Assembly (NCBI GenBank): GCA_005776585.1
Contig: SXOX01000295.1
Coordinates: 1 to 35,600 of the forward strand
DNA from: Pseudomonadota bacterium
GTDB taxonomy: Bacteria; Myxococcota_A; UBA9042; GCA-2863065
Reading direction: 5' to 3'
DNA length: 35,600 nt
The position numbers and the translations under genes are program-made. Shown here in pieces: positions 24,404-33,500 of the stretch. The notes beneath the pieces are model-generated. The model ran no database searches. It saw only the letters and a program-made list of their open reading frames with translations, and had not been told where the DNA came from. Within the stretch, counting starts at the first letter, position 1; every line of letters begins with the position of its first letter.

Positions 24404-25530
24404 GCGCGCGCAGCACCTCCGAGGTCGTCATCGTGGGCGGCGGCATTGCCGGCCTCTCGGTCGCGCTCGCGGCTCGGCGCCGCGGCCTCTCCGTCACGGT
24501 CCTGGAGCGTGCGGTGCCGGGAGCCGAGGCCTCGACGGCGGCGGCAGGCATCCTTGGCGCGCAGGTCGAGGCGCACGCGACCGGGCCCGCGCTGGAGCTC
24601 GGCCTGCTCTCGCGTGGGCTCTACCCCGAGTGGTGCGGCGCGCTCGAGGCGGAGACCGGCGTCGCGATCGGCCTCCACCGCTGCGGAGTGGCCCAGGTCG
24701 CGCTGGACCCGACGCAGTGGGCGGAGCTCGAGCACAAGGCGGACGCGCAGGAGCGGCTGGGCCTCGGCGTCGAGCGCCTCACCGGGGCCGCGCTGTTCGA
24801 GCGCCTGCCGGGACTCACCCGCGAAGCCGTCGGGGCGTTGCTGTTCCCCGAGGACGGACAGGTCGAGCCCGACCGCCTGCTGCGCGCGCTGGCCATCGCC
24901 GCAGAGCGACTCGGCGTGCGCTTTCTGACCGGCCAACCCGTCGGCCGCATCCTCGTCTCGCGCGGGCGTGTCAGCGGCGTCGAGGTGGGCTCCGAGGTGC
25001 GGCTCTGCGAGCGCGTCGTCCTCTGCGCCGGCGCGTGGACCTCGCTTCTGCCGGACGCGGGGCTCGCGGCCAGCGCCATTCGACCCACCCGCGGGCAGCT
25101 CATTGGCGTAACCCTGCGCGCGCCGCCGTTTCGCCCGGTGGTCTTCGGTCCCGGCGCCTACTGCGTACCGCGCTCCGACGGCCGCGTCGTCATCGGCTCG
25201 ACGATGGAGGACGCGGGCTTTTCGAAGGACGTCACGCTCGGCGGCCTGCGCGACGTGTCGAGCCGAGCGACGCGCCTGTTTCCGAAGCTTGCGGACGCAC
25301 CGGTGACGAGCACGTGGGCCGGCCTGCGACCAGAGACCGTGGACGGCCTCCCCGCGCTCGGGCCGGGACTCCACGAGGGCCTGTTCATCGCGTCCGGCCA
25401 CTTCCGCAACGGCATCCTGCTCGCGCCCGCGACGGGACTGCTCATGGCGAGCATCCTGACCGGCGAAGCGCCCGCGCTCGAGCTTGGCCCATTCGACCCG
25501 CGACGGCTCGTGGCGTTCCGGGTGGCGTGA
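24400..25530 (+). CDS. thiO: FAD-dependent glycine oxidase ThiO family
   Basis: The 376-aa product has the Rossmann dinucleotide motif VIVGGGIAGLSV (Gly 13-Gly 18) with the ribose-binding Glu 36. A DAO-type C-terminal FAD motif follows (GPGLHEGLFIASGHFRNGILLAP). RPTRGQLIGV and RPETVDGLPALG are also typical of ThiO, which oxidises glycine to iminoglycine for thiazole synthesis. The ATG overlaps the previous stop (ATGA) and has GGAGG 8 nt upstream. No thi genes are in the window, so a different amine-oxidase role is possible: the thiO name is family-level. Confidence 0.85.
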   Translation: MSARSTSEVVIVGGGIAGLSVALAARRRGLSVTVLERAVPGAEASTAAAGILGAQVEAHATGPALELGLLSRGLYPEWCGALEAETGVAIGLHRCGVAQVALDPTQWAELEHKADAQERLGLGVERLTGAALFERLPGLTREAVGALLFPEDGQVEPDRLLRALAIAAERLGVRFLTGQPVGRILVSRGRVSGVEVGSEVRLCERVVLCAGAWTSLLPDAGLAASAIRPTRGQLIGVTLRAPPFRPVVFGPGAYCVPRSDGRVVIGSTMEDAGFSKDVTLGGLRDVSSRATRLFPKLADAPVTSTWAGLRPETVDGLPALGPGLHEGLFIASGHFRNGILLAPATGLLMASILTGEAPALELGPFDPRRLVAFRVA

Positions 25531-25570
25531 TCATCGCTGCGCGCAAAGCTACGGTCGTGCCCTCATTCGC

Positions 25571-28500
25571 TCAAGGCGTCGCGATGACCAGCACACCCGC
25601 GCCGTCGGTCGTAGCGCCAGGACCGGCCGTCACCGTGACTTCGTGGCCTCCAGGGGCGGGCGTCATCGCGACCTGGTAGCTCGTGTTCGCAGCGAGACCC
25701 GTCACGACCTGTGTCGTCACTCCCGCGGGGACAGACCACACGAGCGGGCCTGCAGGTCCGCCGAGGTCGCGCCGAAACCACACGATGCGGGGACCGATAC
25801 GAGCACCTTCGAACGTCGCCGTCGATTGCGGCGCGCTAAGCACGAGTGCTGTTGGCGTGCTGACCGCGCCGCCATCGGCGACCTCGAGGACATGGAGCAG
25901 ACGCTCGTCCAGCGGGTTGCTCGGGTCGGAGACGGTGTAGACCTGCCCGCGCCGGGTCACGTTGCCTTGGCTGCTGAAGAACGGCTCAAACGCGGATTCC
26001 GTCGCGTCTGCGACGCCCTCGGCCACAGAGTGCGTCGTCGCAGCGGCTTCGGGCAGGAGCGTTTTGACCCAATACCGCTGGCCGCCGGGGGTCAGCCCCG
26101 AGAGCGTGCGTGTGGCCGCGTCCACCGTCGGGTCCGTCGGGTGGAGGAACAGGTGAAAACGCTTGAACAGGTCCGGCTGAGACGTCGTCGCCCGATCGTA
26201 GACCACGACGTGGTCCGGCTCGAGCCAAACGACGGAGCGGCTTGCGTGGGTCACGGCCTTGACCTCGTTGGGGACGGCGCCGTTGAAACTCTGCTTGAGA
26301 TTGTACAGCGGAGTCATCTGGCAATCGCTGTACGTGAACCCCGAGCCCCGGCTCGACGAGGCCACCGGATCCCCGGTCGAGCCCTGCACCGGCGCGCCAC
26401 TCAGGAACGGCCCGCGGAACCACGCTGGGATGAGGTTGGGGTCGCCGTTTGGCAGGACGTTCTGGATGGCCAGCTCGTTGTTGTATTGCGCGCCATCGGT
26501 CACGCCGCTGTTGGAGTAGCCGCTACGGGGTCGGGTGATCCATTCACCCTTGCGGTGAAAGAAGAAGTGACCGGACTCATGCTGGTGGTCGAGGCTCATG
26601 TATTGGCACAACGAGCCGAACCAGCGCGCTGAGGCGTCCCAGCCCGTGCGCGCGAGCACGCGGCCGAGGCCTGCGTCAGTGAACGCCGTACTCATGCCGG
26701 GCCGAGGGTCGGGCAGCGTGGCTGGATCGACGGTCGGATCGAAGGCGAGGAAGTAGAGGAGGCTCGTCCACGCACCCACGCCGTTCCACACGTTGCCGGT
26801 GATCTTCGGCCGCTGGTACAGGCGCGCGAGTCCGCCCGGAGGGAGGTGCGTCGCCATCCAGAGCAGCTTCTGGTAGCGAGCCGCATGAAGCGGGTCCGGC
26901 GGCGTTCCAATGAGCCGCTGCTCGTAAACGGCGAGTGCCACGAGCGTGGTCTGCATGAGCTCTGGAAAGATGTCGGTCACGACCTGGTTGAAGTTCGCGA
27001 CCGGGTAGCTCATACCGAGGCCCTGGCCCACGTCGATGGCCTGGTTGGCGGTGCTCGCAAGGATGCCGTCAGCGACGTTGGACCAGAACGCGCTATCGGC
27101 GAAACCCGACACCGACGGAGGCAGCGGGTGCCCTGAGGATCGCATGAGCAGCCGCGATGTCGCCAGCGCCTTGAGGGTGTCGGTGCCATAGCCGAAGGCG
27201 CCCTCGGCCGGGACACCGCCTTGGCCTCCGCCCTGGCCGAGGAACAGCTGGTATTGGAGCCAGTTGGCTCCTTCGACGTACGCCAGATAGCCGCGCACCG
27301 TAGGATACAGCGTCCCCTGCCCCGCGAGCGGTGGATCGTCGACCGCGTCCAGCGCGAGCGACTGAGAGACCATGCGCTGCACCTGGCCCGCGTTGTAGTT
27401 GTTCCAGGCATGTCGCGCGTGCTGTGGGTCGCCGACCATCGCCACGTTGCCCAGGTTGGCGAGACTGCCCTTGAGCTGTGACCAGGTCGTGAGCGCCTGG
27501 CCCTCGCGGATGAGAACGTCGTTCCAGAGCAGAAAGCCTTTCTGGATGGTCGCGAGCTCGGCCTTGCTGAAGTAGGGGTAGAGCCAGTCGACCACGAGCC
27601 CCCAGGCCTCGCCGCCCCAGTTGGCCCGATTCCACCACGCAAACCGCGTGCTTCGGAATGGCACGAACCCCTGAGCGTCGGGGACGAGCCCCTGCGCGAC
27701 CAGGTTCATCACGTACATCAGCATCCGGCGAGCGACATCCGCGTGCGCGGAGCGCATCGTTGGGTCGTTGTCGACGAGCGACAGGAATGCGTAGAACAGC
27801 GCGTACTCCTCGATGATGTCATTGGTGAGCGCCGCCGAGCCCGAGTCGCAGAAAGTCGTCGCCTTGTCGCAGACATACCCCGTCACGATGTTGGGCTGAT
27901 TCGTATTCCACTTGCCGAGCGTCAGCGCCCGATGATCGACGGCGCTCTTGAGCGTCATGAGCGACTGCCACATCGGGTTGCTCGCCGTAGCCCAGCTGCG
28001 CAGCCGCGGCAGATCCGCCGCCGAGAAGACGAGTCTGGGATGTCCCTCGACGGGCTGTGGGACCGACACGTCCACCGGCGCTGGGCTCGTCAGCTCCGGC
28101 GCAGGCCCCGCGTCCACGCCGCTGGTGTCCGTCACCGCTCCCGCGTCAGTCGCCACGATGGGCTGCGTGTAACATACGACGAGTTTGGGCCGAACGCTCA
28201 CCGTAGCCGCCTCGCTCGAGTTGAAGAAGGTGTTGGCGTTCGTCGCATCATGCGGCGTGAGCGCGATGCCGTGGTTCTGCGCCGTCCCAGAGTGCCACGC
28301 GACGACGAGCGCGGTCAGATCGAAGCTCAACGGTCCAACGAAGTACACGCCTCCATTGGCGAAGGTCGCCTCGACTGCGGGCGCGATGGCCTTCTGAAAC
28401 GTCGTCCACGTTGCGGTGGGCTCGGCCCACGTGGCTTGCGCGGCGTGGACGTCCATCGAGCCCGCGACGCCGTTGTTGCCCGTGGTGACGAGGGTGACGG

Positions 28501-28843
28501 TTGCCGAAGTGATCGTCGCGTTCGCCGGCACGACCCCGAGTTCCCATCGCAACAGCGCCCAACGGACTCCGGTCGTCTCCGACGCGCCGGCGATCCGACC
28601 CGCGTTGACGAGCGTGCTCGCGCCGAAGAGTTTCGTCGTCGGCTCGTTGCGTAGGTACGTGTCGCTGACGTTGCCTGCCAACCCGCGCTGGAGCGTGACG
28701 CAGCTGGGCGCGCCTACGACGACCTCTCCCTGAGCCTGGCCTCGAGCACGCACCGGACCCGCGCTGGGCGGCAGATCTGTGATTGGCGTCGTGCAGGCAT
28801 GCAGCAGCAGCAGCAAGATGAGACTAGGCCACGTCGACTTCAT
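25571..28843 (-). CDS. Secreted heparinase II/III-like polysaccharide lyase lipoprotein with DNRLRE/CBM96-type domain
   Basis: Start ATG 28843 (product begins MKSTWPSLILLLLLHACTT, a clear lipobox) has AAGGGA upstream; the longer frame adds 11 residues without a signal. Length about 1090 aa. Residues about 45-235 resemble the DNRLRE/CBM96 domain (DTYLRNEP, RWALLRWEL, TWTTFQKAI, SFDLTALVVAW). An alpha-toroid follows (HPRLVFSAADLPRLRSW, EEYALFYAFLSLVD, NRANWGGEAWGLVVDWLY). The beta-sandwich part carries YMSLDHQHESGHFFFHRKGEWITR, as in alginate lyases and heparinase-like enzymes, with candidate catalytic His/Tyr. It is probably an outer-membrane enzyme cutting an acidic polysaccharide; the substrate cannot be told. 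It is divergent from a LuxR-type regulator. Confidence 0.87.
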   Translation of the reverse strand: MKSTWPSLILLLLLHACTTPITDLPPSAGPVRARGQAQGEVVVGAPSCVTLQRGLAGNVSDTYLRNEPTTKLFGASTLVNAGRIAGASETTGVRWALLRWELGVVPANATITSATVTLVTTGNNGVAGSMDVHAAQATWAEPTATWTTFQKAIAPAVEATFANGGVYFVGPLSFDLTALVVAWHSGTAQNHGIALTPHDATNANTFFNSSEAATVSVRPKLVVCYTQPIVATDAGAVTDTSGVDAGPAPELTSPAPVDVSVPQPVEGHPRLVFSAADLPRLRSWATASNPMWQSLMTLKSAVDHRALTLGKWNTNQPNIVTGYVCDKATTFCDSGSAALTNDIIEEYALFYAFLSLVDNDPTMRSAHADVARRMLMYVMNLVAQGLVPDAQGFVPFRSTRFAWWNRANWGGEAWGLVVDWLYPYFSKAELATIQKGFLLWNDVLIREGQALTTWSQLKGSLANLGNVAMVGDPQHARHAWNNYNAGQVQRMVSQSLALDAVDDPPLAGQGTLYPTVRGYLAYVEGANWLQYQLFLGQGGGQGGVPAEGAFGYGTDTLKALATSRLLMRSSGHPLPPSVSGFADSAFWSNVADGILASTANQAIDVGQGLGMSYPVANFNQVVTDIFPELMQTTLVALAVYEQRLIGTPPDPLHAARYQKLLWMATHLPPGGLARLYQRPKITGNVWNGVGAWTSLLYFLAFDPTVDPATLPDPRPGMSTAFTDAGLGRVLARTGWDASARWFGSLCQYMSLDHQHESGHFFFHRKGEWITRPRSGYSNSGVTDGAQYNNELAIQNVLPNGDPNLIPAWFRGPFLSGAPVQGSTGDPVASSSRGSGFTYSDCQMTPLYNLKQSFNGAVPNEVKAVTHASRSVVWLEPDHVVVYDRATTSQPDLFKRFHLFLHPTDPTVDAATRTLSGLTPGGQRYWVKTLLPEAAATTHSVAEGVADATESAFEPFFSSQGNVTRRGQVYTVSDPSNPLDERLLHVLEVADGGAVSTPTALVLSAPQSTATFEGARIGPRIVWFRRDLGGPAGPLVWSVPAGVTTQVVTGLAANTSYQVAMTPAPGGHEVTVTAGPGATTDGAGVLVIATP

Positions 28844-28864
28844 GAGTGTGTTCCCTTCGTGTTC

Positions 28865-28886
28865 CGCGAGGGCCAAACCCCTCGCG
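28865..28886. promoter_or_regulatory. 8-bp perfect inverted repeat in the lyase leader
   Basis: CGCGAGGG (28865-28872) and CCCTCGCG (28879-28886) form a perfect inverted repeat around a 6-nt spacer, 22-43 nt upstream of the lyase ATG. A second weaker dyad lies at 28926-28940 (GGGG, 7 nt, CCCC), with another GGGG at 28947-28950. They could be regulator sites for the divergent LuxR-type gene or 5'UTR hairpins. No promoter boxes were assigned. Confidence 0.35.
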
Positions 28887-28995
28887 CCGTCTTCTCGTCA
28901 GTCACGAAGCTACAGGTCATAATTCGGGGTAGAACTCCCCAAAACAGGGGATTCACTCGGGCGTGGGACGTGCGACGCTCGACAGGGGAGGTGGC

Positions 28996-29775
28996 ATGGA
29001 CCACGAGGGGTTTCGAGCCGGTCAGGTCAAGAGCGTCATCGCGTTGCTGAGCCGCGTCGCGGGCGTGCAGAGCGAGCACCAGCGCATGGTCACCCTGCTC
29101 GGCGGGCTGTGCCACCTGCTTGGAGCGGAGGTCGCGGGCTTGCTCATCGACGAGAACTTCCGCGCCGGCGCACTGACCCCCATCCTTCCCATCGCGGAGA
29201 GCGGCTGGACGACGGACATGAGGCGGGCGATGTGCGCCCGCGAGCTGTTCGAAGGACCGGCTTGGCACCAGGAGCCCGGCGTGCAGGAGCTCAAGCGCCG
29301 CGCGCTGAGCGCCCGTCCAGGGGAGGTCATGACGTTTCGGCGCCACGACCTCGTTGCAGACGACGTCTGGGCGCGCTCTGCGATGGCCCGCGCCTTGGAG
29401 CCGCTCGGCCTCGACCACCCGCTCTACTCACTCTGGTTCATCAAGCCCCCAGCGGTCGTGCAGGCGCTCGTTCTCACCCGACACCGCAATGCCGAACCGT
29501 TCGACGTCGATTCTCGGGAGCTACTCAGGCTCATTCACACCGAGTGGGCGCCGCGCTTTCGCACCGCGCTTCGCCCATCGACAGGGCCGGCGTTGAGCCT
29601 CACGCCCCGGGAAGCCGCAACCTTGGCGGCGCTGTTGCGCGGCAGCTCAGTCAAGGAGATCGCGGGCGAGCTGGAGCTGAGCGTGCATACGGTAAATCAG
29701 TACGTGAAGGCGGTCTATCGAGCTTATAGCGTGCGCAGCCGAGCCGAGCTTCTCGCGAGGTACTTCGCGACGTAG
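28996..29775 (+). CDS. LuxR-type transcriptional regulator
   Basis: ATG 28996 has GGAGG 4 nt upstream, giving 259 aa. The C-terminus is a LuxR/GerE helix-turn-helix: LTPREAATLAALLRG, SVKEIAGELELSVHTVNQYVKAVYRAYSVRSRAEL. The N-terminal 190 residues are a helix/strand mix without an obvious response-regulator receiver or autoinducer motif, so the input signal is unknown. It sits 152 bp from, and divergent to, the polysaccharide lyase gene, and is its most obvious candidate regulator. It converges with the flagellar operon end (10 bp between stops). Confidence 0.9.
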   Translation: MDHEGFRAGQVKSVIALLSRVAGVQSEHQRMVTLLGGLCHLLGAEVAGLLIDENFRAGALTPILPIAESGWTTDMRRAMCARELFEGPAWHQEPGVQELKRRALSARPGEVMTFRRHDLVADDVWARSAMARALEPLGLDHPLYSLWFIKPPAVVQALVLTRHRNAEPFDVDSRELLRLIHTEWAPRFRTALRPSTGPALSLTPREAATLAALLRGSSVKEIAGELELSVHTVNQYVKAVYRAYSVRSRAELLARYFAT

Positions 29776-29785
29776 CCGCACAGGC

Positions 29786-30538
29786 TCACTTCACCCAATC
29801 CCACCGCGGGCCGCCATCGCTGCAACCGCGCGCACGCTCTTCGGGCGTACAGTAGATGCGTACGTGGAAGTGGTCGGCGTGCGGCGACGAGTTGCGCGGC
29901 TGGGCCAGCACCTTGCGGGCACGCCGCAGAATCTCCGGGTGCTCGCCGCGCTTCTCGGCGTAGGCGAGGAGGCGGGCCTTGAGCCAGTCGGCAACGAAGA
30001 TGTACTGAACGAACGGCCGCTTCGACCACAGCATCGTGCGGACGAGCCACCAGTTCTCGCGCAGCGCAAAGCGCAGCCGGCGGCACGCAGGCTTGGTGCA
30101 GCGTCCCTCGGCGTCGAAGTCGTAGAAACCGACCGCCGCGCGCCGCACCTGGGTCTGCGTGTCCTCGACGTAGAACAGGATGTCCACGTCGCGCCCCGCC
30201 TGGTGGCTCTTGTGGCCGCCGAGCTTACCGCCACCGCAGCGCGACAGATCGCCGAGGACCAGCGGCGGAGACTGCACATAGTGGTCGACCGTGCCCGCCG
30301 CGCGGAGCAGCAGCGCGACCAGCGCTTGCGAGCCAAAGTTGGCGCCCCGCTTCTTGGTCGTGGACGTAAATCGGTGATGACGGCCCTCGGTGGGCATCGC
30401 GATGCCCGTGTCGAGTCGCCCCGACCACGGTTGCCCGACGCTGGTGCCGACCTGGAGCTTGGCCGGCGGCGTGCGCTCCTCGGCGTCTGCGCCGACGCAC
30501 GCCAACGCTGCGACGAGCGCCGCAGCCGCCCGAATCAC
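29786..30538 (-). CDS. mepA: MepA-like penicillin-insensitive murein endopeptidase
   Basis: The 250-aa product has a signal peptide (MIRAAAALVAALACVGADA) and the LAS-peptidase zinc motif: H112 in SHQAGRDVD (with D119, spacing 7 as in E. coli MepA) and HADHFHVR (H223 and H225). It cuts D-Ala-mDAP cross-links in peptidoglycan from the periplasm. The start is GTG 30538, overlapping the fliA stop as GTGA, with GAGG 4 nt upstream. Its placement as the last gene of a flagellar operon suggests opening of the wall for rod or motor assembly (inference). Length is close to the E. coli enzyme. Confidence 0.9.
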   Translation of the reverse strand: MIRAAAALVAALACVGADAEERTPPAKLQVGTSVGQPWSGRLDTGIAMPTEGRHHRFTSTTKKRGANFGSQALVALLLRAAGTVDHYVQSPPLVLGDLSRCGGGKLGGHKSHQAGRDVDILFYVEDTQTQVRRAAVGFYDFDAEGRCTKPACRRLRFALRENWWLVRTMLWSKRPFVQYIFVADWLKARLLAYAEKRGEHPEILRRARKVLAQPRNSSPHADHFHVRIYCTPEERARGCSDGGPRWDWVK

Positions 30539-31401
30539 AGATCCTCACCCGGCTTGACGGAGCCGATGAGGCGCTTGCGCAGCCGCTCGAGGGCCTCCTT
30601 GTGGAGCTGGCTCACGCGTGCCTCCGTCACCTCGAGGACGTTCGCCACCTCCTTCTGCGACAACTCATGGAAGTAGACGAGCGACAATACGAGCCGCATG
30701 CGCTCCGGCAGCGCCTCGATCTGCTCGCGGACGAGCAGGCCGCGCTGGCTGGTCTCGACCGCCACATCTGAGATCGGTCGCGGGTCTCCGACCTCGTTGG
30801 CGATGTCCTCGACTGCCGTCGGCGGGCAGGCCGCGCAGTCCTGCGCCAACGACAGGTAGTCCTCGACCGTGATGCCGAGCGTCCGCGCAACCTCCTCGGC
30901 CGTGGCCGGTCGACCCAGCAGGCCCTCGAGCTTTTGCTCCGCCGCGCGCACCTTGCGAGTCTCGCGCCGTCGCCGCTGGGACAACGGATCCAGCCGGCGC
31001 AGCGAGTCGAGCATCGCGCCATGGACGCGCACCGAGGCGAGGTGCTCGAAGTCGACGGCCCGCGCGGGGTCGAAGCGCTCGGCGGCCTGGAGCAGGCCGA
31101 TCGTGCCCTCGCACACCAGGTCGTCGAGCTCGACCATGAAGCCGGTCCGCCGCCGCACCTTCTTCGCGATCCGGTAGACCAGCGGCGCGTACTGTTTGAC
31201 GAGCGCCTCGAGATCGCGCGGCGGTGTCTCCAGGCTCGGCCCCCGGATGGCCGGCGCCTTGGCGTAGGCACGCCGCGCCAGGTCCAGCGCTTGCCGGCGC
31301 TGCGACAACGCCTCTTGGCCCAGGTCGTCCCGCGGCGCCTCGCTGGAGGAGCCCGTCTCGCGGGCCTCGAGTGTTGCGGTCACACAGTCGTAGGTATTCA
31401 T
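30535..31401 (-). CDS. fliA: Flagellar sigma factor FliA/sigma-28 family
   Basis: The start ATG 31401 overlaps the flhG stop (ATGA); a GTG at 31410 is the only other near start. The product is 288 aa. Region 2 spans about 65-145 (YAPLVYRIAKKV, ELDDLVCEGTIGLLQAAERFDP, FEHLASVRVHGAMLDSLRRLDPL), region 3 is near LEGLLGRPATAEEVA, and region 4 ends with SQKEVANVLEVTEARVSQLHKEALERL. The first 60 residues are an extra, poorly conserved lead. Position after flhF-flhG fits the usual flagellar order, and it would direct late flagellar genes. Its stop overlaps the mepA start. Confidence 0.93.
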   Translation of the reverse strand: MNTYDCVTATLEARETGSSSEAPRDDLGQEALSQRRQALDLARRAYAKAPAIRGPSLETPPRDLEALVKQYAPLVYRIAKKVRRRTGFMVELDDLVCEGTIGLLQAAERFDPARAVDFEHLASVRVHGAMLDSLRRLDPLSQRRRRETRKVRAAEQKLEGLLGRPATAEEVARTLGITVEDYLSLAQDCAACPPTAVEDIANEVGDPRPISDVAVETSQRGLLVREQIEALPERMRLVLSLVYFHELSQKEVANVLEVTEARVSQLHKEALERLRKRLIGSVKPGEDL

Positions 31402-32315
31402 GCGTCCCACCCCTTGTGGCCGCCCGCGTCGGCCGCCAGCAGCGTTTGCCAGAAGATCTGAAAGCCTGTGCTCGTGACACCCTCGGGAGCCCGCCGGAGG
31501 ACCGACTCACCCAACAGCCGCACGGCCTGCGAGGCGGGGCCCATCGGGTTCTCCGTTGTAAAGGGCACCTGCTTCATGACGGCCTGCTCGACCAATGGAT
31601 CATTGGGCACCCAGCCGCAGAGCTCGACGACCACGGGCAGGAAGCGGCTCGTGACCGCCGTGAGCTGGCGGAAGACCTCGCGCGCGGCCGAGAGGCTCGT
31701 CACGCGATTTACGCACACCAGCACGCGCCGGACGCCGCACTTGTGCGAGAGCACCTTGATGGTCGAGTACGCATCCGTCAGCGACGTGGGCTCGGGGCCG
31801 ACTACGACCAGTACGTCCTGCGCCGCGCCGGCGAAGAAGCGCACGTTGCTGCCGATGCCGGCGCCCGTGTCGATGAGGAGCGTGTCGTAGCGGTCGCCGA
31901 GCGGCTCGATGGCCTCGAGCAGCCGCCATTTGTGCTCGCTGTCGAGGTCCGCCAGCTCCGCGATGCCCGAGCCGCCCGCCAGCAGATCCACGCCGCTCCC
32001 GACTGGGGTCAAACAGTCGCGAAGGTCCCGTCCCTCGAGCAGCACGTGCCGCAGGTCGGCCTTGGCCTGGACACCAAGCAGCACGTCCGCGTTCGCGAGC
32101 CCCAGATCCGCGTCGAGCAACAGCACTCGACGGCCGTCGCGACCAAGGGACAACGCCAGGTTCACGGCGATGTTGGTCTTGCCGACGCCGCCTTTGCCGC
32201 TCGTGATGGCGATGACGCGAAAGCTGCGGCTGCTCCCTCTCGAGCGAAGCCGCTGGGCCTGATCCGGTGGGTCCGCTGGTGCGTGGTGCGCTGTATTGGA
32301 GTCGATGTCGAGCAT
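31398..32315 (-). CDS. flhG: FlhG (FleN/YlxH) MinD-like ATPase controlling flagellar number
   Basis: The 305-aa product has a deviant Walker A motif, ITSGKGGVGKTN (residues 38-48), VLLLDADLGLANADVLLG (A' motif) and LLIDTGAGI (switch II region). A 35-residue polar N-terminal lead precedes the ATPase core. FlhG works with FlhF to set flagellar number and place, binding FliM/FliN as an ATP-dimer. ATG 32315 has AGGGG about 6 nt upstream; a 27-nt gap separates it from the flhF stop. The stop overlaps fliA. Confidence 0.95.
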   Translation of the reverse strand: MLDIDSNTAHHAPADPPDQAQRLRSRGSSRSFRVIAITSGKGGVGKTNIAVNLALSLGRDGRRVLLLDADLGLANADVLLGVQAKADLRHVLLEGRDLRDCLTPVGSGVDLLAGGSGIAELADLDSEHKWRLLEAIEPLGDRYDTLLIDTGAGIGSNVRFFAGAAQDVLVVVGPEPTSLTDAYSTIKVLSHKCGVRRVLVCVNRVTSLSAAREVFRQLTAVTSRFLPVVVELCGWVPNDPLVEQAVMKQVPFTTENPMGPASQAVRLLGESVLRRAPEGVTSTGFQIFWQTLLAADAGGHKGWDA

Positions 32316-32342
32316 GGTCTACCCCTGAGCCTCGAAGGTTGA

Positions 32343-33500
32343 CTAGCCGAAGACGTGCCGGCACAGCCGGTCCGCGTCGGGTGTTTCGATGTCGCCGGGC
32401 ACGTCTTGTCCGGTGGTCACATGGGCGATCTGATGTCCGGTGCCGATGACCGCCGAGAGCATTCCGCCGAGCTTGCGCGCCTCGTCGAGCTTGGTCACGA
32501 CCACGGCGCGGAGGCCGCCTTGCGTGTAGCGCTCCACGATGCGGCCGATATCGGCGCCCGATGACGTCGCGGAGACACAGAGGTGTCGCTCGATGGGCAG
32601 ACCACCGATGACGGCCTCCAGCTCGCCGTAGGTGTCGTCACGCCACGGGTTGCGCCCGGTCGTGTCGACGAGCACCAGGTCGGCGTCCTTGAATCGGTCG
32701 ATGGCGCGCCCGACCTCGGCCGTGTTGCGCGCGACCGTGAACGGCACACCGATGAGCTCGGCGTAGGTCTTGACCTGCTCGACGGCGCCGATGCGATAGG
32801 TGTCCGTCGCGATGATGCCGACCGACCTTCCCTGCCGCAGCGCGGTGTGAGCGGCGATCTTGGCGAGGGTCGTCGTCTTGCCGACGCCGGTAGGGCCGAC
32901 GAGGGCCGCGATCGTGCGCGTGGGGCGATCCCACAAGGCGGGCGCGGGCTCCAGCGCCGAACGGATGCGATCGGAGACGGCCCGCAGGCGCTGGCCCTGG
33001 GCGCCCTCGCCGCTCCAGCCGCTCGCTTGACCGACCAGCGTACGCGCGAGGCTCGCCTCGACGCCGCCACCGATGAGGCGCGCGACGATCGCGTCCTCTG
33101 CGACGGCCGGGTCCGCGCTGATGCCGAGCGAGCGGGCGAGCTCCTTCAGCTCGTCCATGAGCTGCTCCCAGCGCACCGTGGCTGGCGGTGCCGAGAGCAC
33201 GCGCTCGGCGCGCATCTTGGAGATCTCGCGACGGAGGGCCGAGATCTCGCCGCGAACGCCATTGAGTGTCTCGGGATCGGGCATGAAGTCGCTGCCGTGA
33301 TGGGCCGCCACCGGAAGCGCGTCCTCGGTGAGGCGGCCGTGATCGGGCTCCGCATCGATGGCGGCGGCGATCTCGACGAGGCCATCTGGCCCGCCGCGCA
33401 GCTCGCGTGACTGGAGCACGACGGCGTGCGGTCCCAAGGCGGCCTTCACCTTGTCCATCGCCTCGCGCATCGTGGGCGCTCGGAAGTGCTGCATCCTCAT
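32343..33500 (-). CDS. flhF: FlhF signal-recognition-particle-type GTPase, flagellar placement factor
   Basis: Start ATG 33500 (MRMQHFRAPTMREAMDKVK) matches the typical FlhF N-terminus and overlaps the stop of the upstream small gene (ATGA); the longer frame to 33557 adds a low-complexity lead. The product is 385 aa. After a basic/helical middle (about 80-180), the SRP-GTPase NG domain shows the P-loop GPTGVGKTTT (202-211), ATDTYRIGAVEQVKTYAEL, DLVLVDTTGR and TKLDE. It recruits the first flagellar structures to the correct cell site. It precedes flhG as in most polar flagellates. Confidence 0.95.
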   Translation of the reverse strand: MRMQHFRAPTMREAMDKVKAALGPHAVVLQSRELRGGPDGLVEIAAAIDAEPDHGRLTEDALPVAAHHGSDFMPDPETLNGVRGEISALRREISKMRAERVLSAPPATVRWEQLMDELKELARSLGISADPAVAEDAIVARLIGGGVEASLARTLVGQASGWSGEGAQGQRLRAVSDRIRSALEPAPALWDRPTRTIAALVGPTGVGKTTTLAKIAAHTALRQGRSVGIIATDTYRIGAVEQVKTYAELIGVPFTVARNTAEVGRAIDRFKDADLVLVDTTGRNPWRDDTYGELEAVIGGLPIERHLCVSATSSGADIGRIVERYTQGGLRAVVVTKLDEARKLGGMLSAVIGTGHQIAHVTTGQDVPGDIETPDADRLCRHVFG

